A stretch of DNA of 21,612 bases from an uncultured Oscillospiraceae bacterium (GTDB taxonomy: Bacteria > Bacillota > Clostridia > Oscillospirales > Acutalibacteraceae): the NCBI GenBank assembly GCA_902490145.1, contig CABUCT010000006.1, positions 1-21,612 on the forward strand. Direction: 5' to 3'. This document shows positions 1-8,038 of the stretch, one piece after another; the first letter of the stretch is position 1; each line of letters starts with the position of its first letter. Made by a program: the position numbers and the translations under genes. The notes beneath the pieces are model-generated. The model did no database searches. It was not told the origin of the DNA and was given only the letters and a program-made list of their open reading frames with translations.

Positions 1-252
1 TATATACAAAACCAAAATCAACCACGGTTCTATCATCCGGTCGACTGTCGCCGTCTGAACAAGAAATTCAAAGTCGGTTCCGCCAAACACAAATCTCTTT
101 TTTTTCAAACACCACAAAGAAATAAATACAGGACACAGAAAGGTTAATATCAATTGTATAATTCCTTCAACTTTTCTTTTGCTTGTAAGTGTTCTGACTC
201 CTGTATATAATCCGATTCCTGCAATAAATCCTATAACCATGTCAAAACTCAT
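1..252 (-). CDS. Partial membrane protein, N-terminal 84 residues (runs off the left edge)
   Basis: The minus strand is open from an ATG at 252 down to position 1, and the gene continues beyond the window. A GAGGG ribosome site lies six bases before the ATG, which supports this start. The 84 visible residues begin MSFDMVIGFIAGIGLYTG and contain two or three hydrophobic stretches (about residues 5-18, 30-47 and 74-84). A basic linker (TSKRK) separates the first two, and a KKKR patch follows the second. This pattern fits a small integral membrane protein. I do not recognise the family. A plus-strand frame over the same bases (179-484) has no ribosome site and is its shadow. Confidence 0.6.
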   Translation of the reverse strand, partial: MSFDMVIGFIAGIGLYTGVRTLTSKRKVEGIIQLILTFLCPVFISLWCLKKKRFVFGGTDFEFLVQTATVDRMIEPWLILVLYI

Positions 253-540
253 AATTAACCCTCATTTCAGCATTTATTCTTCTCTTCGAATAGACATACT
301 TAAGTTTTTGCAAGAACGTTATAACCAGCGGATATGCTTCCCTCTGCTTACAATGCGACAATATTATTCGGTCGATACCTCACCGCCACGCAAACCGTTT
401 TTGCAAAAATCCATGTCAAAAATAACGAGAATTTTTCCTGTTCAGCAGAGAAACCACCGAAAATCTAACGCTACATCTGCATAACAAAAGCAGCCGATTT
501 TAAGCATCGGGATCATTTCTTCATGTTTTTTATCTGATTA
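253..540. other. Intergenic stretch with one weak hairpin
   Basis: No gene is supported here. The only structure I see is a 5-bp stem (CCGAT at 494-498, ATCGG at 506-510, 7-base loop) about 30 bases beyond the htrA stop. Read on the minus strand it is followed by CTGCTTTTG, so it could be a poor terminator for the regulator-kinase-htrA operon. The stem is too short to be sure. Confidence 0.3.
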
Positions 541-2235
541 TTATTGATTGCCGAAAAAATTAAAGTTCGAGACGGCTGACTCAGATTTATTGCTGTTGTC
601 ATCTTTTGTATAATTAGTGGTGCTTTCAGCCTCGATATATTTTATGGTAACCGACGAATGCTGTTTTGTGGTTGGATTAAAGATAGTGAGAGATACCGAA
701 TCTCCTGCCTTTGCCTCGTCTATAATATCAAGCACCTCATTATCAGAGGTTATGCTTTTTCCGTTAATTTGAGTAATAATGCAGCCCTTTTCATATCCTT
801 TTCCGTAAAGATCGCTTTTTGGATCAACGCTCTGGATAAGAAGTCCGGTGGGGAGACCGTTTATTTCAGACTGCACTGTATTTATTGCGGTATAGGTGAT
901 TCCAAGCCTTGCTCTGCCAACAACCTTTCCGTTTTTCTGAAGCTGATCAATAACCTTGAGTGCACGGGTGGTGGGTATAGCAAAACAGATTCCCTCAACC
1001 GTTGAATCAACATATTTGGAAGATGTGATACCAATAACCTGGCCGCTCATATTCACAAGTGCACCGCCTGAATTGCCGGGGTTTATAGCTGCAGTAGTCT
1101 GAATGAATTTTTCGGAATAGCCTCCCGAAGCCCCGGAATTTACACGTCGGTCAACCGCCGAAACAATGCCTTCTGTGACCGTTCCGGAAAGTCCTGCCGA
1201 CATACCGATAGCCAGCACTTCTTCACCGACTTTGGCAGCATCGTTTGAAAAAGCCGCAGCCTTTAGGTTTTTCGGATTTTCAATTTTAAGAATACCGATA
1301 TCATTACGGGAATCCCCGGACACAAAGGTGGCTTTAAATTCATCACCGGTGCTGAGAGTGATAAGGAAAGAGGGGTTGACAATACTTTCATAAATATGAT
1401 CGTTTGTGAGAACATACCCTTTTTCGGCGTCCATGATTATTCCCGAAGCATATCCTCCGGCTGAACCGTCTGAGCTGTATATCGTAATACTCACGATACT
1501 ATCAGAAACTTTTGAAATAACCTCTCCATAGGTGAGGGATTTATTTGAACCCTTTTCAATGTCAACGGAAAAGTCGGATTTTTCCCCATTTTTGCTATTC
1601 CCCGTTGTTCCGGAAGTTATGTCTTCCCATTTTGATGAATCATTTCGGTCTGAAGAGGATTTTTCCCCTGCAATAAATCCAATTGAAAGTCCCGAAACTG
1701 TAAGGAGTACCGCAAGGGCAACTGACAGAAAAACGGTAAGCCCCTTGTTAATTTTTCTGTGAGGCTTTTTGGGAGAATTATCATTCGGAATTTGATCGCT
1801 GAATTGTCTCTCACTAGTGTTTTCTTTATTTGTTTCATTTGCCTCTGAATAGTTTGATGAAGGGTTAGAATCGTTTTGATTAAAATTCTCTCCATTAAAA
1901 GCTGGATCGGAGGAATAATTCGACGTTTGGTTTATTGCGGGTTCACTGACCGGCGGATTTCCGTTTTCGGAGTATTGACCATAATGATATGAGCAACCAT
2001 CTGCCGCTTGTCTGTCGGAAGTTCCAGCTTCATTTTCAACTCGGCTTTGCTGCGTTTCGGGTTTTGCGGATTGATCATTTATGGAATCATTTTGCATATT
2101 GCTTTTTATAGAATCGGCGTACCCGCCGGCTGTGTTATCAGCCGAGCTGTTCTCAGATCCCTGCAAATTGTCAGAAGAGGCTTGGTTTTCAGAATTTTCT
2201 CTGTTTCCCGATTCGTAAAAATTATTGTTTTCCAT
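541..2235 (-). CDS. htrA: HtrA/DegP-type membrane-anchored serine protease with PDZ domain
   Basis: This is a trypsin-like protease for quality control of exported proteins, acting outside the cell membrane. Residues 1-160 form an Asn/Ser/Glu-rich, low-complexity cytoplasmic tail. One membrane segment follows at about 165-189, then a Ser/Asp-rich linker, the protease domain at about 235-435 and one PDZ domain at about 443-535. The catalytic triad is visible as His280 (TNDHI), Asp312 (NDIGILKI) and Ser389 (PGNSGGAL). The length (564) exceeds typical bacterial HtrA because of the tail. It is the last gene of an operon: its start overlaps the kinase gene by 14 bases, and its ribosome site (AAAGGAG) lies inside the kinase's last codons. 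The two-component system upstream probably controls it as an envelope-stress output (inference from context). Confidence 0.93.
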   Translation of the reverse strand: MENNNFYESGNRENSENQASSDNLQGSENSSADNTAGGYADSIKSNMQNDSINDQSAKPETQQSRVENEAGTSDRQAADGCSYHYGQYSENGNPPVSEPAINQTSNYSSDPAFNGENFNQNDSNPSSNYSEANETNKENTSERQFSDQIPNDNSPKKPHRKINKGLTVFLSVALAVLLTVSGLSIGFIAGEKSSSDRNDSSKWEDITSGTTGNSKNGEKSDFSVDIEKGSNKSLTYGEVISKVSDSIVSITIYSSDGSAGGYASGIIMDAEKGYVLTNDHIYESIVNPSFLITLSTGDEFKATFVSGDSRNDIGILKIENPKNLKAAAFSNDAAKVGEEVLAIGMSAGLSGTVTEGIVSAVDRRVNSGASGGYSEKFIQTTAAINPGNSGGALVNMSGQVIGITSSKYVDSTVEGICFAIPTTRALKVIDQLQKNGKVVGRARLGITYTAINTVQSEINGLPTGLLIQSVDPKSDLYGKGYEKGCIITQINGKSITSDNEVLDIIDEAKAGDSVSLTIFNPTTKQHSSVTIKYIEAESTTNYTKDDNSNKSESAVSNFNFFGNQ

Positions 2236-3658
2236 TTTTCGGCAACTCCTTTGCAGATATATTGTCAGATGTGTTAAGCGTTATAACAAACTCGCAATAG
2301 CTTCCCTCGGTACTTTTTACAGTGATTTGTCCTCCAAGCAGACTTAAAATTGTCTTAACAAGATAAAGTCCAAGACCAGTTCCCTTTTTGTCGGTTCCAC
2401 GTGATTTATCAACTTTATAGAATCGGTCAAAAATAAACGGAAGATCCTTTTCGGGAATACCCGTACCGGTATTTCGTATATATAATTTTGCAGTATTCCC
2501 CTCAAGAACATTTTTAACCGAAATTGTGCCGTTTTCGGGAGTATATTTAATTGCATTGTCCACGAGATTAAAAATAACTTGATGAATAAGGTCAGAGTCG
2601 GTTGTGACGATACATGGAGTGAGTTCATCCATACCTTCTACTGAGATGTCTTTTTTCGAAATATTCTGTTCAAGCTGAAGAGCAATATCGACCAGGGTTT
2701 TTGTCAGGTCGACTTTCGCGGGTCTTATAGCAACTTCACCCGCTTCGAGTTTTGAAAGATTAAGCATCGAAGTGACAAGACGAGACAGCCTCTTTACCTC
2801 AACAGATACAATTTCAAGATATTTGTGTTGTTCCTCGCCCTCGATAGTTCCGTCAAGAATTCCGTCTATAAATCCGGAAATTGTGGTCATCGGGGTCTTA
2901 AGCTCATGGGAAACGTTGGCTACAAAGCTTCGGCGAAGCTGTTCGCTTGCCGAAAGGGATTTGGTCATATTATTAAAAGCAACCGCAAGTTCACCGATTT
3001 CATCTTCACGGTCAACACGGATATATTTTGTAAAATCTCCGCGTGACATGCACCGTGCAGCTTCGGCCATTTCTCGGATAGGACGTACCATATGCTCAGT
3101 TATAATATAAGCTGCAAGGAGCAAAAAGATCATAACGCCCATTCCTGATACAACCAAAATGCGAAGAATGTCTTTTAAAAAAAAGTTTAGTCCCTCAGCT
3201 TCGGTAAAGTCAAAAACAGCACCGATAACTTCACCACCGGAAATAATCGGAGCAGATACAACGACACTTTTGGTGGATAAAAGCCCGTCCAGCGTACCTA
3301 TCTCGGAATAACCGTTTTCACTTGAGATTCGGGACATTACACTTTCGGGGATTTTTGTGTTCTTATCTAATATATACTGTTCCGCAACAGCAATAGATCC
3401 GTCATTAGAGGCAATCATAATGTGGTTGCCGCTTGAACTTGCAACGATTTCAGTAATTTTCGAAACATAATACATATTACCGCCAAGGTTATTAACTTGA
3501 TCAGACACCGCAACGGCTTCTTTAAGCAAAATTGACTGACGTTCTCCGACCCAGAAGCTTCCGGTGAAAGCGAGAATTACCGCACCCAGAACAAAAAACG
3601 CCACAAACACAACGGCCGTAAAGGTGAGAAAAATCTTTTTAAAAAGGCTTTTTCGCAT
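2222..3658 (-). CDS. Sensor histidine kinase (HAMP, HisKA, HATPase_c)
   Basis: This is a membrane sensor kinase of the OmpR-partner class. It has membrane segments at about residues 9-32 and 163-186, enclosing an extracellular sensor region of about 130 residues. A HAMP linker (about 186-238) follows, then the dimerisation/phosphoacceptor helix with His251 (FVANVSHELKTPMTTISGF). The ATPase domain has an N box at NLVDNAIKYT (362-371), a G1 box at RNTGTGIP (395-402), an F box at FDRFYKVDKSR and a G2 box at GTGLGLYL. The G1 box has Asn where Asp is usual, a variant that I believe also occurs in active clostridial kinases. The ATG lies four bases after the regulator's stop codon. The kinase presumably phosphorylates the regulator encoded just upstream. 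The signal is unknown; linkage to htrA suggests cell-envelope damage. Confidence 0.93.
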   Translation of the reverse strand: MRKSLFKKIFLTFTAVVFVAFFVLGAVILAFTGSFWVGERQSILLKEAVAVSDQVNNLGGNMYYVSKITEIVASSSGNHIMIASNDGSIAVAEQYILDKNTKIPESVMSRISSENGYSEIGTLDGLLSTKSVVVSAPIISGGEVIGAVFDFTEAEGLNFFLKDILRILVVSGMGVMIFLLLAAYIITEHMVRPIREMAEAARCMSRGDFTKYIRVDREDEIGELAVAFNNMTKSLSASEQLRRSFVANVSHELKTPMTTISGFIDGILDGTIEGEEQHKYLEIVSVEVKRLSRLVTSMLNLSKLEAGEVAIRPAKVDLTKTLVDIALQLEQNISKKDISVEGMDELTPCIVTTDSDLIHQVIFNLVDNAIKYTPENGTISVKNVLEGNTAKLYIRNTGTGIPEKDLPFIFDRFYKVDKSRGTDKKGTGLGLYLVKTILSLLGGQITVKSTEGSYCEFVITLNTSDNISAKELPKNGKQ

Positions 3659-3662
3659 AAGC

Positions 3663-4346
3663 TTATCTCACTTCAAATTTATATCCGACGCCCCAAACAG
3701 TTTTGAGACACCATTTATCCGAAACACCTTCAAGCTTTTCACGAAGGCGTTTTACATGGACGTCAACCGTTCTTGAATCGCCGTAATAATCAAAGCTCCA
3801 TACTTCATCAAGAAGTTGATCGCGGGTGAAAACGCGATTTGGATTTGATGCTAAATGGAATATAAGCTCAAGCTCTTTCGGAGGAGTATCGATTTGTTTT
3901 CCATCCACCCACAATTCATAATTTGTAAGATTGATTTCAAGCTTGTCGTATTTCACTACCTTTTGAGATTCTTCGGGAACAGGAGCTTTTCGACGCATAA
4001 CTGCTTTGATGCGTGCCACTACCTCCTTTGAATCAAAGGGTTTAACCACATAGTCGTCGGCACCAAGCTCAAGACCGAAAACCTTATCAAATGTTTCGCC
4101 CTTCGCAGTGAGCATTATAATCGGCACTTCAGAGGTTTTGCGTATTTCACGGCAAACCTGCCATCCGTCAAGTTTGGGAAGCATAATGTCAAGAAGAATT
4201 ATATCAGGATCCTCTTTTTTGAAAACCTCAAGAGCTTCATTTCCGTCATTAGCAATGACGGGAGTATATCCGTCTTTTTCAAGATACAGTCTCAAAAGCT
4301 CGCAAATATTTACATCATCATCAACAATAAGTACTTTTCCCTGCAT
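3663..4346 (-). CDS. OmpR/PhoB-family response regulator
   Basis: This 227-residue protein is a DNA-binding response regulator. The receiver domain (about 1-120) has the acidic pocket Asp9-Asp10-Asp11, the phosphoacceptor Asp53 (ILLDIMLPKLDG), the Thr of LTAK and the Lys of VVKPFD. A winged-helix domain (about 130-227) contains the typical PPKELELIFHL and DVHVKRLREKLE segments. The start has an excellent ribosome site (GGAGG, seven bases upstream). It is the first gene of the operon with the kinase and htrA. A TATAAT box at 4376-4381 on the minus strand could be the -10 of the operon promoter, but I see no good -35. The likely job is activating the operon and other envelope genes (inference). 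Confidence 0.94.
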   Translation of the reverse strand: MQGKVLIVDDDVNICELLRLYLEKDGYTPVIANDGNEALEVFKKEDPDIILLDIMLPKLDGWQVCREIRKTSEVPIIMLTAKGETFDKVFGLELGADDYVVKPFDSKEVVARIKAVMRRKAPVPEESQKVVKYDKLEINLTNYELWVDGKQIDTPPKELELIFHLASNPNRVFTRDQLLDEVWSFDYYGDSRTVDVHVKRLREKLEGVSDKWCLKTVWGVGYKFEVR

Positions 4347-4431
4347 TTATATTCCTCCTTCAATTGTGCAATAAAATTATAATTTCTTTTTGTGAACAAA
4401 ATATAAAGTGATTATTATTATTTTGTAATTA

Positions 4432-5346
4432 TTAAAGTTCACTGAGATCATAAGGCGTACGCTGATAAACAAAATAGTTAAGCCAGTTGGTGAAAAGAAG
4501 ATTTGCATGTGCTCTCCAAACCATGGGCGGAACGAGATCGGTATTATCATTAGGGAAATAGTTATAAGGAATACGGGTCGGAATATCCTTTTTAAGGTCT
4601 CTGAAATATTCTTTTGCAAGAGTCTCGCGGTCGTATTCCGAATGTCCGCTTATGAAAAAGCTGCGGCAATCGTGACTTGCAGCAATGTGGAGTCCGGCCG
4701 TTTCGGAAACTCCGATAATATCAAGCCCGTCAGTTTGCCTGACATCCTCAAGGTTTATTCCGGTATGTCGGGAATGAGGAGCATAATAGTAATCATCAAA
4801 TCCCCTTACCAAAGGGTGATTCGGAATAAGTACGCGATGAAGAAAAATCCCGCTCATTTTTTCCTTAAGCGAATGTTTCTTTATGCCATAATGAAAATAA
4901 AGCCCCGCCTGAGCACCCCAGCAGATATAAAAGGTTGAGTATACATTTTTTTTGGTCCACTCCATAATTTCGCAAAGTTCATCCCAATAGTCAACCTGTT
5001 CAAATTCCATTTGCTCGACCGGAGCACCGGTGATTATCATGCCGTCGTAACGGTTATTTTTCACTTCATCAAAGGTCTTATAAAAATTCAGCAAATGCTC
5101 GGCACTCACGTTTTTAGCCTTGTGGGTCACAGTTTGAAGCAGCTCGATATCTATCTGAAGAGGAGAATTACTTAAAAGCCGCAGAAGCTGAGTCTCAGTT
5201 TCAATCTTAGTAGGCATGAGATTTAAGATAAGAATTTTAAGGGGCCGTATATCCTGATGAGCTGCCCGCTGTTCTGTCATTACAAATATGTTCTCTTGTG
5301 TAAGTGTTTTGGCCGCCGGCAGAGAATCTTGTATTTTAATTGGCAT
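4432..5346 (-). CDS. metA: Homoserine O-acetyltransferase, MetA family
   Basis: MetA acylates homoserine in the first committed step of methionine synthesis. The 304 residues cover the whole family. The catalytic residues are visible: Cys142 in FYICWGAQAG, and His235 and Glu237 in ISGHSEYDRE. Residue 111 in GAPVEQMEFEQVDYW is Glu; in this family Glu111 goes with acetyl-CoA use and Gly111 with succinyl-CoA use, so this is probably an acetyltransferase despite the common name. The open frame runs seven codons further upstream, but MPIKIQDSLPA is the family's normal start and has GGAGG at the right distance. The gene stands alone, with its own predicted promoter and a structured leader of about 100 bases. 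Confidence 0.96.
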   Translation of the reverse strand: MPIKIQDSLPAAKTLTQENIFVMTEQRAAHQDIRPLKILILNLMPTKIETETQLLRLLSNSPLQIDIELLQTVTHKAKNVSAEHLLNFYKTFDEVKNNRYDGMIITGAPVEQMEFEQVDYWDELCEIMEWTKKNVYSTFYICWGAQAGLYFHYGIKKHSLKEKMSGIFLHRVLIPNHPLVRGFDDYYYAPHSRHTGINLEDVRQTDGLDIIGVSETAGLHIAASHDCRSFFISGHSEYDRETLAKEYFRDLKKDIPTRIPYNYFPNDNTDLVPPMVWRAHANLLFTNWLNYFVYQRTPYDLSEL

Positions 5347-5373
5347 TTTATATCCTCCGAAAATCAAATTAAT

Positions 5374-5397
5374 GCCCGATAAGGTGTAAATACGGGC
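5374..5397 (-). promoter_or_regulatory. Small hairpin in the metA leader
   Basis: GCCCG (5374-5378) and CGGGC (5393-5397) can pair across a 14-base loop, 15 bases before the GGAGG ribosome site of metA. It sits in the predicted 5' leader of the metA transcript. It does not resemble a SAM riboswitch or T-box that I know, and both need far more sequence. Its role, if any, is unknown. Confidence 0.3.
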
Positions 5398-5432
5398 TTA
5401 TAAAGTTCATGTAATCTTAGAAAATCAGCCGC

Positions 5433-5489
5433 ATAAGTGTTATATTAAACGTATTATGTCTGATTATAAACTTACGTGACAACACTTAT
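5433..5489. repeat. 9-bp inverted repeat bracketing the metA promoter
   Basis: ATAAGTGTT (5433-5441) is the exact reverse complement of AACACTTAT (5481-5489). The 39 bases between the arms contain the predicted -35 and -10 of metA. A nested 5-bp pair (ACGTA/TACGT) also lies inside. It could be a pair of operator half-sites, or a terminator-like stem for the gene ending at 5507, although no U-tract follows. Confidence 0.45.
5453..5482 (-). promoter_or_regulatory. Predicted metA promoter
   Basis: On the minus strand, TTGTCA (-35, 5477-5482) and CATAAT (-10, 5453-5458) are separated by 18 bases. Each differs from the sigma-A consensus at one position. Transcription would start near 5446, giving a leader of about 100 bases before metA. 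Both elements lie between the arms of an inverted repeat. Confidence 0.55.
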
Positions 5490-5506
5490 TATTACAACGT
5501 TTCAAA

Positions 5507-6142
5507 CTAAATGGTCACACTTTCCTTTTGTGCACTTTCATCCTTTACCGAAAGCTTTGGCGTATAAATCTTCTGCATGACAGGGATCAAAAGTCCACCG
5601 ATAGCGTTGCCAATAATAGCTGTACAAATCAATAGCAGTGCCTTCGGAGTAAACATACGTGCATTTATAACATAAAACATATCGGCAATTGAATGCTCAA
5701 ATCCACAGAGAATAAACGCGGGGATGCATATAAATATGCCTATAAGAGTATTGCGTTTTTTATACATATCAACGCACACGAAAATTAAAATTCCGCAAAG
5801 AACTGCATCGAGAAGGCATGGAAGGAAAGGTTTGTTAAGCTTTCCTTCACAAATTGTTATCACGTTTCCGACAGGGGACTTTAACAGCCCGACAATCAGG
5901 CATCCGGCAAGGTTTCCGAATATGGAAAGACACGTGTCAATAAGAAAAGTTTTGTTTTGACTCAGTATGTAACCGATTTTGCCTGTGTAAAGGTTAAATC
6001 CGAAAATAACAATGGTCATAAGTCCGACCGAAAATAACAGCGAACCGATATATTTGTTGTCGCAGGAAAGATAAGCAATTCCACCCATCGAGACCATGAT
6101 TCCTGCGAGGACAGATTTTAATAATTCTGAAAGTCGTGACAT
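5507..6142 (-). CDS. Short formate/nitrite transporter (FNT) family protein
   Basis: This is an integral membrane protein of the FNT channel family, which moves small monovalent anions such as formate, nitrite or hydrosulfide. About six hydrophobic segments are visible. The family marks are the FGFNLYTGKIGYIL segment (about 47-60, matching the LFTGN region) and GFEHSIADMFYV (147-158), which holds the conserved pore histidine, here His150. At 211 residues it is shorter than the usual 250-290, mainly at the ends and loops. The start has AGGAG eight bases upstream. It follows rarA by 33 bases on the same strand and may share its transcript. The substrate cannot be told from the sequence. Confidence 0.8.
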   Translation of the reverse strand: MSRLSELLKSVLAGIMVSMGGIAYLSCDNKYIGSLLFSVGLMTIVIFGFNLYTGKIGYILSQNKTFLIDTCLSIFGNLAGCLIVGLLKSPVGNVITICEGKLNKPFLPCLLDAVLCGILIFVCVDMYKKRNTLIGIFICIPAFILCGFEHSIADMFYVINARMFTPKALLLICTAIIGNAIGGLLIPVMQKIYTPKLSVKDESAQKESVTI

Positions 6143-6175
6143 AATAACATCTCCTGATATAAGATACTTCGGTCG

Positions 6176-7450
6176 TTATTTTTTATCCGACCGCTTGATT
6201 TTTTTAAGGTATTCGGCAAATGCCTGCTCGTTTTTATTGTTTGCGGGATGATAATAAACCGCATATTTAAGAGAGTCGGGAAGGTATTGCTGACGAACCC
6301 AATGATTTTCATAATTGTGAGGATAAAGATATCCCTGTCCCTTGACATCGGCATCCTCACCGTCAAAATGCTTGTTTTGAAGCTGTCTTGGAACCGGACC
6401 ACCCTTTCCTGCCATAACGTCGGCCATTGCGGCGTCGATTCCGAGGCAAACCGAATTGGATTTCGGAGCAAGTGCCACAAGCACGGCTGCATCCGCCAAA
6501 GGGAGCTTTGCTTCGGGCATGCCAAGCTGTAACGCCATGTCCACTGCCGATTTCACAATTGGAATTATCTGAGGATAGGCAAGGCCCACATCTTCACAAG
6601 CCGCCGCCATAAGACGCCGGCAGGCAGACGGCATGTCTCCCGCAATGAGAATCCGTGCAAGATAATGAAGTGCCGCATCGGGATCGGACCCGCGAAGAGA
6701 TTTGTGAAACGCCGAAATACTGTCAAAATGCTCGTCACCGGTTCGGTCGTATCTCACCGCCGAATTTTCGGTCAGCTCACGCACTCTTTCAAGAGTGATC
6801 TCAACCGGATTTTCACCGGCTTTTGCCGAGAGCAGACACATTTCACAGATATTAACCGATTTCCTCACATCCCCACCGCAGGCATCGGCGATTCTTGCAA
6901 CTGCATCGGGGGTGATATTTATTTCTACCGAATTTTCTTCAGACAGGATTTTGAAAGCTCTTTCAATTGCAGGATAAATATCTTCAGGGATTACCGGTTT
7001 GAATTCAAAAACGCTGCACCGGCTTAGCAAAGCGTTATAGACATAAAAATACGGATTTTCAGTTGTAGAGGCGATAAGAGTAATCCCACCGTTTTCGACT
7101 GCTTCAAGAAGCGATTGCTGCTGTTTTTTTGTGAAATACTGAATTTCGTCGAGATAAAGCAAAACCCCGTTCGGAGCAGCAAGAGTTCCCACCTGGGCAA
7201 TTACATCTTTTACGTCCGAAGTGGCGGCGTTGGTACAGTTAAGCCTGTAAAGCTTACGATCGGTGAGATCGGCAATTATGGAAGCGAGAGTGGTTTTTCC
7301 CGTTCCGGACGGTCCGTAAAAAATGAGGTTTGGAATATTCCCCGATTCAATTATATTTCTAAGAGCCTTTCCCTGACCGATAAGGTGTTTTTGCCCCACC
7401 ATTTGATCAAGGGTTTTGGGACGTATTCGGTCAGCAAGGGGAGAACGCAT
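6176..7450 (-). CDS. rarA: Replication-associated recombination protein RarA (MgsA-type AAA+ ATPase)
   Basis: RarA is a cytoplasmic AAA+ ATPase related to clamp loaders that acts at stalled replication forks. The 424 residues include Walker A GPSGTGKT (46-53), Walker B LLYLDEIQ (97-104), sensor-1 TEN (130-132) and an SRC arginine finger near 143-145. The C-terminal MgsA domain has the typical blocks YDRTGDEHFDSISAFHKS and YPHNYENHWVRQQYLPD. The ATG lies three bases after the bioY stop codon. Its ribosome site (AGAGGTG) overlaps the end of bioY, so the two genes are probably cotranscribed. Confidence 0.95.
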   Translation of the reverse strand: MRSPLADRIRPKTLDQMVGQKHLIGQGKALRNIIESGNIPNLIFYGPSGTGKTTLASIIADLTDRKLYRLNCTNAATSDVKDVIAQVGTLAAPNGVLLYLDEIQYFTKKQQQSLLEAVENGGITLIASTTENPYFYVYNALLSRCSVFEFKPVIPEDIYPAIERAFKILSEENSVEINITPDAVARIADACGGDVRKSVNICEMCLLSAKAGENPVEITLERVRELTENSAVRYDRTGDEHFDSISAFHKSLRGSDPDAALHYLARILIAGDMPSACRRLMAAACEDVGLAYPQIIPIVKSAVDMALQLGMPEAKLPLADAAVLVALAPKSNSVCLGIDAAMADVMAGKGGPVPRQLQNKHFDGEDADVKGQGYLYPHNYENHWVRQQYLPDSLKYAVYYHPANNKNEQAFAEYLKKIKRSDKK

Positions 7451-7453
7451 AAC

Positions 7454-7978
7454 TTACACCTCTTTATGTTGAATTCTTTTTCTTATTATGGGAGAAACAA
7501 TTGATGCAGCGGCAATTTTAACGGCGTCGCCCGCCAAAAACGGAAGCACGCACACAGCGAGAGCCGAAGCAAGCGATGTTTTGGTCTGAAAAACATACCA
7601 TGCTGTTCCAAACCCGTAAAGTACGGCTGTGCCCGCAGCCATAGACAGGGGGTACATAAATCTTTTAGGGGACTTTTTGAGCAAAATTCCAATAATAAAA
7701 ACACATGGAATGTAACCGACGATATATCCGCCCGTAACCCCCGCAAGCTTTTGAAAACCTCCCTGAAATCCCGAAAAAACAGGAAGACCCACTGCTCCGA
7801 GCAAAATATATACACAAACTGCCGGCAAAGAGATTTTAATATCTGAAATTGCCGACAAAATATAAATTGCAAGGGTGGCAAGTGATAGGGGAATCACTGC
7901 AATCTGAATTGAAAGCGGAGCACATATGCAGATAATTGCTGCAAACAGTGCGGTATATACTAAATTTTTAGTTTTCAT
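7454..7978 (-). CDS. bioY: BioY biotin transporter (substrate-binding S component)
   Basis: BioY is the membrane component that binds biotin, alone or with a shared ECF energising module. The 174 residues contain five or six hydrophobic helices and the family signatures AGVTGGYIVGYIPC and the LP-rich turn near LPVFSGFQGGF. The frame extends four codons upstream to a TTG, but GGGAG lies five bases before the ATG at 7978, which decides the start. No ECF ATPase or T-component is in the window, so it probably uses a shared module encoded elsewhere. No BirA-like operator is evident in the 60 bases upstream. It starts the bioY-rarA(-FNT) cluster. Confidence 0.93.
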   Translation of the reverse strand: MKTKNLVYTALFAAIICICAPLSIQIAVIPLSLATLAIYILSAISDIKISLPAVCVYILLGAVGLPVFSGFQGGFQKLAGVTGGYIVGYIPCVFIIGILLKKSPKRFMYPLSMAAGTAVLYGFGTAWYVFQTKTSLASALAVCVLPFLAGDAVKIAAASIVSPIIRKRIQHKEV

Positions 7979-8038
7979 TTTTTCTCCCAAAGGTTTATGC
8001 TTAAAAGGCCATTTTAATGCAATCTTGGCGTAAAGTCT

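Noticed and set aside
179..484. 101-codon plus-strand frame
   Set aside because: It has no ribosome site, its composition is unlike a protein, and it overlaps the well-supported start of the minus-strand membrane gene at 252.
2772..3110. 112-codon plus-strand frame
   Set aside because: It is antisense to the HAMP and phosphoacceptor region of the sensor kinase and has no ribosome site.
5347..5506. SAM riboswitch or T-box before metA
   Set aside because: The predicted leader of about 100 bases lacks the multi-helix core of a SAM riboswitch and the conserved T-box sequence; only short hairpins are seen.
7979..8038. BirA operator upstream of bioY
   Set aside because: No pair of inverted half-sites resembling the BirA consensus is present in these 60 bases.
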